Shown piece by piece: positions 1 to 9,609 of a stretch of 64,000 nucleotides of DNA; the first letter of the stretch is position 1; each line of letters begins with the position of its first letter. The notes under the pieces are model-generated. The model ran no database searches. It saw only the letters and a program-made list of their open reading frames with translations, and had not been told where the DNA came from. The stretch lies in the NCBI RefSeq assembly GCF_000369805.1, contig NZ_KB850224.1:1349924-1413923 (forward strand), given 5' to 3'. The translations under genes were made by a program, and so were the position numbers. This DNA comes from Acinetobacter sp. NIPH 2100 (GTDB taxonomy: Bacteria > Pseudomonadota > Gammaproteobacteria > Pseudomonadales > Moraxellaceae).

Positions 1-479
1 CCAGATAAATGAACGTTTTTACCGATTTGTGCACATGAACCGACTGTTGCCCATGTATCAACCATGGTGCCTTCATCTACATAAGCACCGATGTTGACAT
101 ACGAAGGCATCAAAATCACATTTTTTGCTTGGAAGCTACCGCGACGAGCGACAGCAGGCGGTACAACGCGTACACCCGCGGCTTTAAATTGCTCTTCAGT
201 CCAACCTGCGTATTTCGTATCTACTTTGTCATAGAAACGGAGATCACAAGCTTCAATTGGCTTATTGTCATTAAGTTTGAATGAAAGTAAAACCGCTTTT
301 TTTAACCATTGGTGAACAACCCACTCACCATCGATTTTTTCCGCTACACGAAGTGTACCGTTGTCTAATCCTGTCAATGCTTCTTCTACAGCTTGACGGA
401 TTTCTGTTGGGCAATCCGCTGCACTATAGTTGGCACGGTCTTCAAATGCTTGCTCAATGATTGTAGAAAGCTGAGACAT
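1..479 (-). CDS. dapD: 2,3,4,5-tetrahydropyridine-2,6-dicarboxylate N-succinyltransferase (5' part only)
   Basis: Succinylates tetrahydrodipicolinate in the succinylase branch of lysine and meso-diaminopimelate synthesis, in the cytoplasm. The first 159 codons are present and the rest lies beyond the window's left edge. The protein starts [12 protein letters not shown], the usual DapD N-terminus. The visible end ([20 protein letters not shown]) is the first turns of the hexapeptide-repeat left-handed beta helix of this family. The ATG at 477-479 fits the family N-terminus. It is transcribed leftwards, away from carO, and a non-coding repeat starts about 50 bp upstream. The visible part is intact. 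Confidence 0.93.
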   Translation of the reverse strand, partial: MSQLSTIIEQAFEDRANYSAADCPTEIRQAVEEALTGLDNGTLRVAEKIDGEWVVHQWLKKAVLLSFKLNDNKPIEACDLRFYDKVDTKYAGWTEEQFKAAGVRVVPPAVARRGSFQAKNVILMPSYVNIGAYVDEGTMVDTWATVGSCAQIGKNVHLS

Positions 480-526
480 GATCTTCCTTCTTCCAAAAAA
501 ATTTTGAAGATTTTACACTAATTTTC

Positions 527-854
527 TAGGGTCTGTTGCCATTTTATAAATAGGTTGCGTTATAGGCTAAAATTTTATCAGACGGGGCATGAAACGTAGG
601 GGGGAATGGCTAATCCCTTGCCAAGTTTTATAACGAATTATGAAGGAATTTTAGCCATAACCTGAGCAAGTGCAAAGCACAGCTTTGATTACAGCGCAAG
701 ACGAAGCTTAAGGACATGAACATTTTTTGCCGCTACATTGTTATGTCTTGTTCATTTAGAGTGGATAAATTTCACAAGTCGCCTTATCGCCTAAAAATCT
801 TGCGCCGTATACGGCTCATGTCGCAACCATAGATAAGGTGGCAGCCAGACCCTC
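527..854. repeat. MITE-like non-coding repeat, copy A
   Basis: A stretch of about 325 bp without a credible gene, bounded by imperfect inverted ends: GGGTCTGTTGCC at 529-540, and its near complement ending CAGACCC at 846-852. Its reverse complement aligns along most of its length with the element at 32234-32502. Shared blocks include TTGCGACA, TTTTAGGCG, ACTCTAA, CGGCAAAAAAT, a GTTATGGCTAAAA / GTTATAGCTAAAA block and TTTCATGCC. The two copies are therefore diverged members of one family in opposite orientation. Short ends with a possible TA target site resemble a miniature inverted-repeat element moved by a transposase encoded elsewhere; that is inference. Confidence 0.75.
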
Positions 855-1100
855 AGAACCTTTGAAAAAAATAGTTACAATATATTGTTTTAAATTTAAG
901 CAACAAAAATGTAATAAAAACGGAGCCTATTGTTTTTTATCTATAATTTTAAAATACATAATTCCTTCGAATTTGTATCAAAAAATAACAAAAAGTAATC
1001 AGTTTCTGTATAAAAAGTTAGCGATCATTCTTTTATGCTTATTCCACAAGCAACAATTATATATTTATTTAAATAAAAGCGTTTTTGTGAGGAGACTTCA
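855..1100. other. AT-rich leader of carO
   Basis: About 245 bp of very AT-rich DNA between the repeat and carO. It must carry the carO promoter. One candidate is TTGTAT at 973-978, 17 bp, then TAATCA at 996-1001, but several -10-like strings overlap here and none stands out. A ribosome-binding site, AGGAG at about 1090-1094, lies just before the ATG. The 88-codon frame through this stretch is low-complexity and is not accepted as a gene. Confidence 0.4.
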
Positions 1101-1847
1101 ATGAAAGCTTTGCGTGTTATGTTAGCAGCAGGTGCTTTAACAGCGATTGCAGGTACTGCGTTTGCAGCAGATGAGCAAGTTGTGAAGGAATCAGTTTATG
1201 CATTCCCTTCATACTTAGATCCAGTTTCAGTTCGTGCTGAAGTCGGTACGACAGGCTACGGTGGTGCTATTTCATATAAAGTCAATCCATATGTAGGTTT
1301 GTCATTGGGTTACAATGGTGGTGATATCTCGTGGTCAGATGACATCAAAGTAAATGGCTCGACTTATGATGTAGACATGGATAATAAAACAGCATATTTA
1401 AATGCTGAAGTGCATCCATGGGGAACAAGTGAAAGCGTATTTGCTAAATCTCTATATGTAGCAGCTGGTGTGGCTTATTTAGATAACAATTATGATTTAA
1501 CTCGTAATGTAAGTGCAACTCGTGCTTTCCGCGTGAATAATCAAGACTTCTTGGCGAATGCTGGTGGCGTTAAAATCGATGGTAAGATGGAGTATAAAAA
1601 CGACATCGCACCATATGTAGGCTTTGGTTTTGCACCAAAAGTTTACAAAAACATCGGTGTTTTTGGTGAAGTAGGTGCATATTACACGGGTAATCCAAAG
1701 GTTACTTTGACGTCTACAGGTACAGCAACAACTACGGGTAGCCAGTCTTTAACAGAAGCTGTTAATGCTGAAGCTCATAAAATTGCTAATGACGACAAAT
1801 ATCAATGGTTGCCAGTTGGTAAAGTGGGTGTAAGCTTTAACTTCTAA
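1101..1847 (+). CDS. carO: CarO-type outer membrane beta-barrel channel
   Basis: Outer membrane protein of the CarO family, an Acinetobacter channel linked to uptake of ornithine and other basic amino acids; loss of CarO is known to lower carbapenem susceptibility in A. baumannii. The 248 residues begin with a signal peptide (cleavage likely after GTAFA, near residue 22). Family stretches are RAEVGTTGYGGA, VGLSLGYNGGDISW, YKNDIAPYVGFGFAPK and GVFGEVGAYYTGNPKV. It ends in phenylalanine, as outer membrane barrels do. AGGAG precedes the ATG at good spacing, and a strong hairpin terminator follows. The segment near residues 195-215 is where CarO variants usually differ. No disruption is seen. Confidence 0.92.
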   Translation: MKALRVMLAAGALTAIAGTAFAADEQVVKESVYAFPSYLDPVSVRAEVGTTGYGGAISYKVNPYVGLSLGYNGGDISWSDDIKVNGSTYDVDMDNKTAYLNAEVHPWGTSESVFAKSLYVAAGVAYLDNNYDLTRNVSATRAFRVNNQDFLANAGGVKIDGKMEYKNDIAPYVGFGFAPKVYKNIGVFGEVGAYYTGNPKVTLTSTGTATTTGSQSLTEAVNAEAHKIANDDKYQWLPVGKVGVSFNF

Positions 1848-1862
1848 ACCATGCATTCAACA

Positions 1863-1893
1863 TAAAAAAACGAGCGCGATGCTCGTTTTTTTA
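1863..1893 (+). terminator. Rho-independent terminator of carO
   Basis: Perfect hairpin AACGAGC / GCTCGTT with flanking A and T runs, starting 16 bp after the carO stop. Confidence 0.85.
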
Positions 1894-1913
1894 TGTCTGC
1901 GAATAGGTAAAAT

Positions 1914-1942
1914 AAAAGGCTCATCAGGAGCCTTTTATTTTT
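1914..1942 (-). terminator. Rho-independent terminator of cysB
   Basis: Hairpin AAAAGGCTC / GAGCCTTTT followed by a T-rich tail when read on the minus strand, just past the cysB stop. It could also stop read-through from carO. Confidence 0.8.
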
Positions 1943-1949
1943 AGATGAT

Positions 1950-2873
1950 TCATTCTTCAGGATAAGCCACTTTTTTCAGCGCTTTAATATCTGTTTCAGG
2001 AGAGCATAACGAAATAAATTCGTAACCATAGCCACGGAGTAGGTGTCCTTTACGCACCGCAATCCATGTGGTATTCACACCAAATATATCTGTTTTGATT
2101 TGCTGTAAACGGTAATCACGCTCTGCATCGTAAGCGACATCATTGACAATCCCAACCCCCATGTTTAGTTCAACATAGGTTTTAATTACATCGGCGTCTA
2201 GGGCCGACATCACAATATCAGCATGTAATTGTGCATCTTCAAATGCTTTATCAATTTTCGAACGTCCTGTGAAGCCACCATGATAGGTAATCAATGGATA
2301 TTCAGCTAACACGTCCAGATTGATTTTATCTAGTTTTGCTAAAGGGTGGTCTTTGGGCGTGATAATGCTATGGTGCCATTCATAGTACGGCACGCTTGCC
2401 AAGTTATCTTCTGTTGTTAACGACTCGGTTGCAATACCGATGTCCGCTTCACCTTGTAGTAACATTTCTGCAATTTCAACAGGGCTTGCTTGTTGTAAAA
2501 CCAAGTGCACTTTTGGAAATAATTTTTTAAACTGATTCACAATCGGTGGCAGTACATAACGTGCCTGAGTGTGGGTTGTTGCAATGGTTAGTGTACCTTC
2601 ATCAACTTTGTTAAAATCATCGGCTAAACGTTTAATATTGTCAGCATCGACCAACATACGCTCAACAATGCTTAATAATGATTGACCCGGTTCAGTCAAA
2701 CCTAATAGGCGTTTCCCTTTACGAACAAATAGCTGCACGCCTAATTCATCTTCTAAATCTTTGATGTGTTTACTGACACCTGATTGGGAGGTATAAAGTG
2801 CAGCAGATGCTTCGGTTAAATTAAAGTTTTGGCGAACAGTTTCTCGAATAATTCTGAGTTGTTGAAAGTTCAT
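1950..2873 (-). CDS. cysB: CysB-like LysR-family transcriptional regulator of sulfur assimilation
   Basis: LysR-type regulator of 307 residues. The N-terminal winged helix (residues 1-60) starts MNFQQLRIIRETVRQNFNLT and holds the helix-turn-helix ALYTSQSGVSKHIKDLE, typical of CysB/Cbl. The C-terminal two-lobed effector domain (about 90-300) includes TTHTQARYVLP, a ligand-pocket motif conserved in CysB. In enteric bacteria CysB activates sulfate-uptake genes with N-acetylserine as inducer. Here it is the last gene of the sulfate transporter block and reads the same way, 76 bp after cysA, which supports CysB over other LysR types. A terminator follows. Confidence 0.9.
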   Translation of the reverse strand: MNFQQLRIIRETVRQNFNLTEASAALYTSQSGVSKHIKDLEDELGVQLFVRKGKRLLGLTEPGQSLLSIVERMLVDADNIKRLADDFNKVDEGTLTIATTHTQARYVLPPIVNQFKKLFPKVHLVLQQASPVEIAEMLLQGEADIGIATESLTTEDNLASVPYYEWHHSIITPKDHPLAKLDKINLDVLAEYPLITYHGGFTGRSKIDKAFEDAQLHADIVMSALDADVIKTYVELNMGVGIVNDVAYDAERDYRLQQIKTDIFGVNTTWIAVRKGHLLRGYGYEFISLCSPETDIKALKKVAYPEE

Positions 2874-2949
2874 AATCGTTTTTCCACATAAAAAGTGAGC
2901 AACGGCTAAATTTTCACGAGAATATTTTAGCCGTCCTCAAGATATTATT

Positions 2950-4020
2950 CTAAGCAACTTGCGTTGTTTGATCTGCAAATAAATGAAGTTGAGCCGCACT
3001 AATCCAAACGGTTTGATTTGGTTTGAATTGATGTAAGTTCGCCTCTTCTACACTTAATAAAATTTCAATCGTTCGTCCACTACGATCTTGTAATTCAGCC
3101 ACAACTCGACCTGCAATCCATACCTCACGTAAGAACGTTGCCTCAATGGTATTGGCTTGAGGTTGGGCATGAATATGTAATTCATTTGGGCGTGCAAATG
3201 CAATCACTTTGCCCTGTGGTGCATCTAATAGACTTGGTAGCTGAATACGATCATCACCGATACGGATAATACCGCCAGTATGCTCGCCTTCAAAACGATT
3301 TGCTTGACCAAGGAAATCAAAAACAAATGGTGTTGCTGGTTTTTCATACACTTCACGTGGCGAACCAATTTGTTCGACATCACCTTTGTTCATGACAATG
3401 ATTTGATCTGCGACTTCTAAAGCTTCTTCCTGGTCGTGGGTGACAAAGATCGAAGTGATATGCAGTTCATCATGCAAGGTACGTAACCAACGGCGTAATT
3501 CTTTACGGACTTTCGCGTCAAGCGCACCAAATGGTTCATCCAGTAACAAAACACGAGGTTCAACTGCAAGCGCACGGGCTAATGCAATACGTTGGCGTTG
3601 ACCACCAGAAAGCTGAGCAGGGTAACGATCCGCCAAAAAGCCAAGTTGTACCAGATCAAGCAAACGCGTTACACGCTTCTTGATTTCAGCTTCAGAAGGG
3701 CGTGTTGCACGTGGGCGAACGCGTAAACCAAAGGCAATATTGTCAAAAACAGTCATGTGGCGGAACAGGGCATAGTGCTGGAATACAAAACCAACTTGAC
3801 GTTCACGGACATGAATGTCAGTTGCATCTTCACCTTCCAGTAAAACCTGACCACCATCTGCAGATTCTAAACCTGCAATGATGCGTAATAGTGTCGTTTT
3901 TCCGCAACCTGAAGGGCCAAGGAGGGCAACCAATTCACCTTCAGGAAAGTCCAAAGAGATATTTTTCAGCGCATGGAATGCACCAAAGTGTTTTTCAATA
4001 TTTTTAACTTGAATACTCAT
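2950..4020 (-). CDS. cysA: Sulfate/thiosulfate ABC transporter ATP-binding protein
   Basis: ATPase subunit (356 residues) that powers sulfate/thiosulfate import. Visible motifs: Walker [10 protein letters not shown] (about residues 35-43), Q-loop [12 protein letters not shown], signature LSGGQRQR, Walker [13 protein letters not shown]-loop VTHDQEEA. The C-terminal 120 residues form the TOBE-like regulatory domain of CysA/MalK-type ATPases. It lies 12 bp after cysW in the same operon, consistent with a CysT-CysW-CysA2 complex at the inner membrane. Confidence 0.95.
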   Translation of the reverse strand: MSIQVKNIEKHFGAFHALKNISLDFPEGELVALLGPSGCGKTTLLRIIAGLESADGGQVLLEGEDATDIHVRERQVGFVFQHYALFRHMTVFDNIAFGLRVRPRATRPSEAEIKKRVTRLLDLVQLGFLADRYPAQLSGGQRQRIALARALAVEPRVLLLDEPFGALDAKVRKELRRWLRTLHDELHITSIFVTHDQEEALEVADQIIVMNKGDVEQIGSPREVYEKPATPFVFDFLGQANRFEGEHTGGIIRIGDDRIQLPSLLDAPQGKVIAFARPNELHIHAQPQANTIEATFLREVWIAGRVVAELQDRSGRTIEILLSVEEANLHQFKPNQTVWISAAQLHLFADQTTQVA

Positions 4021-4032
4021 TTTGTTTATTCC

Positions 4033-4917
4033 TTAGTGATTCGGCTGATGTTTATTTGCTTGCTCTTGACGTATTTCTAGCCAAGTTTTCAAAATCAAAG
4101 TGATGATCGCTAAAAATGCCAGTAATGAAGACACAGCAAATGCAGCACTAAAGGTGTATTCGTTATAAAGAATCTCAACATGTAGCGGTAAGGTATTGGT
4201 TTGGCCGCGAATATGACCTGAAACCACAGATACCGCACCGAACTCACCCATTGCACGGGCATTACACAGAATTACGCCGTAAATCAGACCCCATTTGATA
4301 TTGGGTAAAGTGACTCTCCAAAAGGTTTGCCAGCCAGAAGCACCCAATACAATCGCGGCTTCTTCTTCCTCTGTTCCTTGTGCTTCCATCAAAGGAATTA
4401 ATTCACGTGCAACAAAGGGAACAGTAATAAAAATAGTAGCTAATACAATCGCAGGCACGGCATACAAGATTTTGATGTCATGGTCCATTAACCAACTGCC
4501 CATCCAACCTTGCGTACCAAAAATCAGAACCAACATTAAACCTGCAATTACTGGTGATACCGAGAAAGGCATATCAATGATCGTGGTTAAGATGGCTTTA
4601 CCGCGAAATTGGAATTTTGCAACGGCCCATGCGGCTGCAACACCAAACACAACATTAATGGGCACCGCAATCGCTGCGGTAAGTAGCGTTAACTTCACTG
4701 CCGATAAGGTATCTGAATCGGTTAAGGCGTTGATATAAACGGTCAGGCCTTGTTTGAAGGCTTCAACAAAAACCAAAATCAGTGGCAAGATCAAACAGCT
4801 GAGGAAAAAGATCAGTGCAACACCAATCAGGGTATAACGGACCCAAGTAGGTTCGCGGGTCGCATCTCTGCTTTGCAGTTTGAGTGCTAAAGCATTGCTG
4901 TTGGTATTTAAGCTCAT
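4033..4917 (-). CDS. cysW: Sulfate/thiosulfate ABC transporter permease CysW
   Basis: Inner-membrane permease of 294 residues with about six transmembrane segments. The coupling-loop (EAA) motif is visible as [20 protein letters not shown], which docks with Cys[15 protein letters not shown] and the [19 protein letters not shown] stretch are CysW/CysT hallmarks. Its ATG overlaps the cysT stop by 4 bp (ATGA), so the two permease halves are translationally coupled and should be made in equal amounts. Full length. Confidence 0.94.
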   Translation of the reverse strand: MSLNTNSNALALKLQSRDATREPTWVRYTLIGVALIFFLSCLILPLILVFVEAFKQGLTVYINALTDSDTLSAVKLTLLTAAIAVPINVVFGVAAAWAVAKFQFRGKAILTTIIDMPFSVSPVIAGLMLVLIFGTQGWMGSWLMDHDIKILYAVPAIVLATIFITVPFVARELIPLMEAQGTEEEEAAIVLGASGWQTFWRVTLPNIKWGLIYGVILCNARAMGEFGAVSVVSGHIRGQTNTLPLHVEILYNEYTFSAAFAVSSLLAFLAIITLILKTWLEIRQEQANKHQPNH

Positions 4918-5747
4918 TGTGCAACTCTCCCTGTGCGGCGGCTAGCCCATGCTTGCACCAAGTTAATTAAAAATAAGATGCCGAAAGAGAGGATGAGCAT
5001 AACCACAGCGATGGTGGTTGCACCTGCGTAATCATATTCCTCTAAGCGAGAGATAATCATCAAGGGTGCGATTTCTGTTTTATAAGGCTGGTTACCTGCA
5101 ATGAAAATCACCGAACCATATTCACCAACACCGCGTGCAAATGCTAAAGCAAAACCTGTCAGCAAGGCTGGGAACAAAATTGGCAAAATAATTTTAGTAA
5201 TGGTCTGCCAGCGATTAGCACCTAGTGCAGACGCAGCTTCTTCTAGTTCTGTTTCAATATCACTCAGTACCGGTTGTACGGTACGAACTACGAAGGGTAA
5301 ACCAATAAAGATTAAAGCAAGTGTGATACCAATCGGGGTATAAGCCACTTCAATTCCAAGAGGAGTCAGATATTGTCCGATCCAACCTGTTGGAGCATAT
5401 AAAGATGTTAATGCGATACCTGCAACGGCAGTGGGTAATGCAAAAGGCAAATCAACTAATGCATCGACAATGCGTTTGCCTGGAAAGGTATAACGAACCA
5501 AGCACCATGCGAGCAAGAGACCAAATACGACGTTGACCAACGCGGCAATCAATGCGGCACTAAAGCTCAGTTGTAAGGACTTTAAAATTCGTTCTGAAGT
5601 TAAGATTTCCCATAAACCATCCCATCCAATCCCTAAAGATTTGATAAAGACAGCAGATAAAGGAATAAGCACAATCAAAGACACGTAAGCGAGGGTGAAG
5701 CCTAATGAGAGACCAAACCCAGGCAGCACTCGGGAACGCTGCGACAT
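4914..5747 (-). CDS. cysT: Sulfate/thiosulfate ABC transporter permease CysT (CysU)
   Basis: First permease half (277 residues) of the sulfate importer, with about six membrane helices. Family stretches are [18 protein letters not shown] and the EAA loop [37 protein letters not shown] marks the C-terminal half. The gene follows the hydrolase gene after 75 bp and overlaps cysW by 4 bp. Antisense frames inside it are shadows. Expected to be under CysB control from the same promoter as the binding protein, although no CysB site was identified. Confidence 0.94.
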   Translation of the reverse strand: MSQRSRVLPGFGLSLGFTLAYVSLIVLIPLSAVFIKSLGIGWDGLWEILTSERILKSLQLSFSAALIAALVNVVFGLLLAWCLVRYTFPGKRIVDALVDLPFALPTAVAGIALTSLYAPTGWIGQYLTPLGIEVAYTPIGITLALIFIGLPFVVRTVQPVLSDIETELEEAASALGANRWQTITKIILPILFPALLTGFALAFARGVGEYGSVIFIAGNQPYKTEIAPLMIISRLEEYDYAGATTIAVVMLILSFGILFLINLVQAWASRRTGRVAQ

Positions 5748-5822
5748 GATATTTCCTCAAAGAGAAATGTTTGCTAAAACAAGCAAATAAATAATGCGAA
5801 TACTAAAAATACGGGAGCGGTG

Positions 5823-6425
5823 TTAGGCAAATTTTAGATTAAAATTTGCCTGACTCATTCGGGCGACGAGCTGCGTCTTTTTTTCAGGCAGCAAGTAGTT
5901 CAGGATTTCTGGGAAAGGACCAAATCCCGAAGCAACATTAATATGACCAACAGGACCTAAATTGATGGGTGTCAATTTCCAAGCCTGTGCCAGTTGCAAT
6001 GCATCGACATAACCCAACCAAGGATCATTTTCGCTGATCAATAAGGTGGTTGGCACGTCAATTTTGAGTTGCTGAAAATACTGTTTATAGTCAGTCAAGC
6101 TGTGGCGGGCAAAGCCTGCTTCACCAAACCGTGCAGGATTCGCAGGGGCAACCAACACCAGATTTTTCACTTTAGCTCTGAGTTCAGGATATTCCGCGAG
6201 CGCAGCAACACTGGTTAAGCAACCAAAGCTATGAGCAACGATTTGAACAGGCGCTGGGGCAGCAGCAACAGTTTTTACAAATTGGGCAATCCATTCACTC
6301 AGCACAGGGCGATCCCAATGTTTCTGTTGAACGTGAGAGCTAGACACGAGTTGCTGTTGTAACCAAGACTGCCAATGCTGCGCTTCGCTACCGCCTACAC
6401 CTGGAACAATTACAGTATGAATCAT
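5823..6425 (-). CDS. RBBP9/YdeN-type alpha/beta hydrolase
   Basis: Small serine hydrolase (200 residues) of the RBBP9/YdeN fold. The N-terminus IVPGVGGSEAQHWQSWL holds the oxyanion loop and the HWQ signature of this family. The nucleophile elbow is AHSFGC (Ser66), the acid is in ISENDPW (about residue 134), and the histidine is in GPVGHIN (about residue 160). The substrate is unknown. It sits inside the sulfate-uptake operon between the binding-protein gene (31 bp gap) and cysT (75 bp gap), which suggests co-expression with sulfate import. No signal peptide is seen, so it is probably cytoplasmic. Confidence 0.8.
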   Translation of the reverse strand: MIHTVIVPGVGGSEAQHWQSWLQQQLVSSSHVQQKHWDRPVLSEWIAQFVKTVAAAPAPVQIVAHSFGCLTSVAALAEYPELRAKVKNLVLVAPANPARFGEAGFARHSLTDYKQYFQQLKIDVPTTLLISENDPWLGYVDALQLAQAWKLTPINLGPVGHINVASGFGPFPEILNYLLPEKKTQLVARMSQANFNLKFA

Positions 6426-6456
6426 GTCCGCTCTCCCTATTTACCCGCTGAGTAAA

Positions 6457-7464
6457 TTATTTCGCTGAGTTGTTGAGCTTGACGATCTGGTCAAACACAC
6501 CGCCATTATCAAAGTGAGTTTTTTGTACTTTGGTCCAGCCACCGAACTCTTGGTCAATCGTAACCAGTTTAAGTGGTTTGAATACATTGCTATATTTCTT
6601 TAATACTGCTGCATTACGTGGACGGTAGAAGTTACGTGCGGCAATTTCTTGGCCTGCTGGTGAATACAGATAGTTCAAGTAACCACGAGCAATTTGTAAG
6701 TTACCTTTTTTCTCAGCATTCTTTTCAACCACAGCCACTGGTGGCTCTGCAAGAATTGACAGAGATGGGGTGACGATTTCGAATTTACCTGGTTGTTCAC
6801 GTACAGCAAGGTAAGCTTCATTTTCCCAAGCCAGTAATACGTCACCAATACCGCGCTCAGCAAATGTCGTCGTTGCACCACGTGCGCCAGAATCAAGGAC
6901 TTTGGTTTGCTTGTAAATTTGACGAACAAACTCTTGAGCTTTAGCGTTGTTACCACCTTTTTGATGTTTCGCCCACGCCCATGCACCTAAGTAGTTCCAG
7001 CGTGCGCCGCCTGATGTTTTTGGGTTTGGCGTAATAATTTCTACACCTGGTTTTACTAGATCACCCCAATCTTTGATTTGTTTTGGGTTGCCTTTACGAA
7101 CTAGAAATACAATTGTTGATGTATATGGCGTAGAGTTGTTCGGTAATTTCTTTTGCCAGTCCGCTGGAAGTAGTTTTGCATTTTCAGCAATTTCATCAAT
7201 ATCTGCTGCAAGTGCAAGTGTGACCACGTCTGCATTTAAGCCATCAATCACGGCACGTGCTTGCTTACCCGAGCCGCCATGTGATTGTTTAAAGTCGATG
7301 TCTTGACCAGTACGCTGTTTCCAGAATGTACCAAATTGTTTGTTGAAATCTGTATATAACTCACGAGTCGGATCATAAGAAACGTTTAAGAATTCTTGTG
7401 CCGCAAATGAAGAAACTGAGAGTAATGCGGCAATGACGCCGACTTTAACTTGAGAAAAACGCAT
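6457..7464 (-). CDS. sbp: Periplasmic sulfate-binding protein of ABC transporter
   Basis: Substrate-binding protein (335 residues) that delivers sulfate or thiosulfate to CysTWA. A signal peptide covers residues 1 to about 22 (cleavage near SSFA/AQE). The mature start [16 protein letters not shown] and the [12 protein letters not shown] loop are conserved in Sbp/CysP and line the anion site. [14 protein letters not shown] and ENEAYLA are also family stretches. Sequence alone does not settle sulfate (Sbp) against thiosulfate (CysP). It is the first gene of the minus-strand sulfate operon, so the main promoter should lie within 7465-7715. Confidence 0.92.
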   Translation of the reverse strand: MRFSQVKVGVIAALLSVSSFAAQEFLNVSYDPTRELYTDFNKQFGTFWKQRTGQDIDFKQSHGGSGKQARAVIDGLNADVVTLALAADIDEIAENAKLLPADWQKKLPNNSTPYTSTIVFLVRKGNPKQIKDWGDLVKPGVEIITPNPKTSGGARWNYLGAWAWAKHQKGGNNAKAQEFVRQIYKQTKVLDSGARGATTTFAERGIGDVLLAWENEAYLAVREQPGKFEIVTPSLSILAEPPVAVVEKNAEKKGNLQIARGYLNYLYSPAGQEIAARNFYRPRNAAVLKKYSNVFKPLKLVTIDQEFGGWTKVQKTHFDNGGVFDQIVKLNNSAK

Positions 7465-7715
7465 GAAAAACCCCTTAAAACTAAATTACTGTTTGGAATA
7501 TGTACGCAGCATAACGCCAGTTTTTTTGCAAAAAAAATAATTAAAATCGAATTTGTTATGAAAAAAATAGAAATAGATAAAACAGATAAGCTTTGCTGAA
7601 TTATTGATAAATAAGAAATTTTTAATTCTCAGTTTATATTGCTATACTTATTTAAAATCAATGGCTTATTTGTTTTGATGGTAGGTCTTATACAGAGTGG
7701 ATAGGTGCTTAAATC

Positions 7716-8528
7716 ATGCAGTGTTATAAAAATGGACAGTTGATTGACTCCATTCCTTTATTAGACCGAGCTTTTCACTATGGAGATGGTTGCTTTACCA
7801 CCGCACGTATTTTTCACGGAAATTTTGAGCTAAAAGAACTTCACTTCGCACGTTTAAAATTGGCGTGTAATAGCCTCAGTCTCGATGCGGATTTATCCTT
7901 TATTGAAAAGTCTTTTGTGCACTTACAACAGCAACATCCAAATCTGAATGGCACTTTAAAAGTCGTGATTAGCCGTGGTGAAGGCGATCGAGGTTATAGT
8001 CTGCCTTTGCATGCTGCTGACGTCTACGTCTGGTATTACCCAAGAGTGACACAGGCTTTTCAACCTGAATGGATTGAAAGTGGCATGTTAAATCATGCGT
8101 TAGGGTTGAACATGCCACATCTGGTTGGATTAAAAACATTAAATAGATTAGAACAAGTATTGCTTAAGCAAGAGGCAGATCAACAAGGCTGGCTGGAAGC
8201 ATTGGTCAGTGATGTACAGGGCTCTATTGTTGAAGGGGTGAGCAGTAATTGTTTTATTCGTATAAATGATCGGTGGATTACGCCAGAACTTCGCTATAAT
8301 GGCGTCCACGGTGTGATGCGTGCCAAAATTTTATCGAGAATGCAGCAATATCAGGTGGAATGTGAGCAGCGTTGTATTGATATGAGTGAGATTGGGCGTA
8401 TTCAGAGTTTGTTTTTCTGCAATGCGTTACACCCAATGAAAGCGGTGATTCGATTTCATGACCGTTGTTTAGAGCAACAACCTTATCTTGATTTATTTGA
8501 AACTTTAAAACTTAGCCAGATTGATTAA
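7716..8528 (+). CDS. pabC: Aminodeoxychorismate lyase
   Basis: PLP-dependent enzyme (270 residues) that converts 4-amino-4-deoxychorismate to p-aminobenzoate plus pyruvate for folate synthesis. It has the fold-type IV N-terminus (LIDSIPLLDRAFHYGDGCF), the catalytic lysine in VGLKTLNRLEQ, and the cofactor-phosphate region GSIVEGVSSNCFI. The stop is followed one base later by the mltG ATG. The pabC-mltG-tmk order is conserved in many gammaproteobacteria, which supports PabC over branched-chain aminotransferases of the same fold. Confidence 0.93.
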   Translation: MQCYKNGQLIDSIPLLDRAFHYGDGCFTTARIFHGNFELKELHFARLKLACNSLSLDADLSFIEKSFVHLQQQHPNLNGTLKVVISRGEGDRGYSLPLHAADVYVWYYPRVTQAFQPEWIESGMLNHALGLNMPHLVGLKTLNRLEQVLLKQEADQQGWLEALVSDVQGSIVEGVSSNCFIRINDRWITPELRYNGVHGVMRAKILSRMQQYQVECEQRCIDMSEIGRIQSLFFCNALHPMKAVIRFHDRCLEQQPYLDLFETLKLSQID

Positions 8529-8529
8529 T

Positions 8530-9609
8530 ATGCCAAAGCCGCCTAGTTCCAGCAAAAGTAAGAAAAAGCCAAAAGCTAAACCGAAATCTAGATTTTCTTT
8601 TTTTAAAGCCTTTTTGATCGCCATTGTTATTTTTGTTTTGGTGATCTTTGGCATTGTATGGTCGAGTTTATTTAAAAATTATCCTGTAGAAAGTAAAAAA
8701 CAACTTTTGGTGATTTCTTCTGGTGATACGTACTCACGATTTATTGATCGTTTAGCCAAAGAAAATAAGGTGAATTTTCCAATTATTTTAAAGCTCTACC
8801 AGAAGTTTATGATTCACGACACCATGAAAGCAGGTGTCTATGAAATAACTGAAGGTATGAGTATCCGTCAAGTGATGGATATGTTGTCTGATGCAGATAA
8901 TGCACAGATGAATCGTATTTTGGTGATTGAAGGGACGACTTTTTCACAGTTAATTCAGAGTTTGCGAAAAGATTCGAATGTCACCAATACATTGCTTGAT
9001 CTTCCTCAAACTGAATTGTTAAAACAATTAGATATTCCTTTTACACATCCAGAAGGTTTGTTTGCACCTGATACATATTTCTTTGCCAAAGGCGAAACGG
9101 ATAAAAAAATCTTAACCGATTTGTATCGCCGTCAAATGAAATCTTTAGATGACGCTTGGGCAAAAAAAGCACCGAACTTACCGTATAAAGATAAATATGA
9201 AGCCTTGATCATGGCTTCGATTATCGAGAAAGAAACCAGCCTTGATAGCGAGTTAGAACAGGTTTCAGGTGTATTTGTGCGTCGTTTGAAAATGGGGATG
9301 CGTTTGCAAACTGATCCAACCGTGATTTATGGTATGGGTGATAGTTACAAAGGCAATATCACCCGCAATGATTTACGCACGCCGACTGCGTATAACACCT
9401 ATACCATTAATGGTTTACCACCGACACCAATCGCTTTGCCAAGTAAGAAGGCAATTGAAGCAGCGATGCATCCTGATGATGCTAAAAATATCTATTTTGT
9501 TGCCACAGGTAACGGTGGACATAAATTTACCGCGTCTTTAGAAGACCATAACCGTGCAGTGCAAGAATATTTAACTGTATTACGTTCAAAGAAAAAGCAG
9601 GCTGAATAA
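8530..9609 (+). CDS. mltG: Endolytic murein transglycosylase MltG
   Basis: Inner-membrane lytic transglycosylase (YceG family, 359 residues from this ATG) that cleaves nascent glycan strands and acts as a terminase. It has a Lys-rich cytoplasmic tail (residues 1-25), one transmembrane helix (about 27-48), a LysM-like region and the catalytic domain with MASIIEKETS, whose first Glu is the expected catalytic residue. RLQTDPTVIYG and LPPTPIALP are conserved. A TTG three codons upstream overlaps the pabC end, but the ATG at 8530 is preferred. The stop overlaps the tmk start by one base (TAATG). Confidence 0.93.
   Translation: MPKPPSSSKSKKKPKAKPKSRFSFFKAFLIAIVIFVLVIFGIVWSSLFKNYPVESKKQLLVISSGDTYSRFIDRLAKENKVNFPIILKLYQKFMIHDTMKAGVYEITEGMSIRQVMDMLSDADNAQMNRILVIEGTTFSQLIQSLRKDSNVTNTLLDLPQTELLKQLDIPFTHPEGLFAPDTYFFAKGETDKKILTDLYRRQMKSLDDAWAKKAPNLPYKDKYEALIMASIIEKETSLDSELEQVSGVFVRRLKMGMRLQTDPTVIYGMGDSYKGNITRNDLRTPTAYNTYTINGLPPTPIALPSKKAIEAAMHPDDAKNIYFVATGNGGHKFTASLEDHNRAVQEYLTVLRSKKKQAE

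Noticed and set aside
838..1104. 88-codon plus-strand frame before carO
   Set aside because: Starts in the repeat end, is low-complexity Lys/Ile/Leu-rich, has no ribosome-binding site and runs through the carO promoter region into its start codon.
4295..4738. 147-codon frame antisense to cysW
   Set aside because: Lies entirely inside a clearly conserved permease gene on the other strand; composition is that of a shadow frame.
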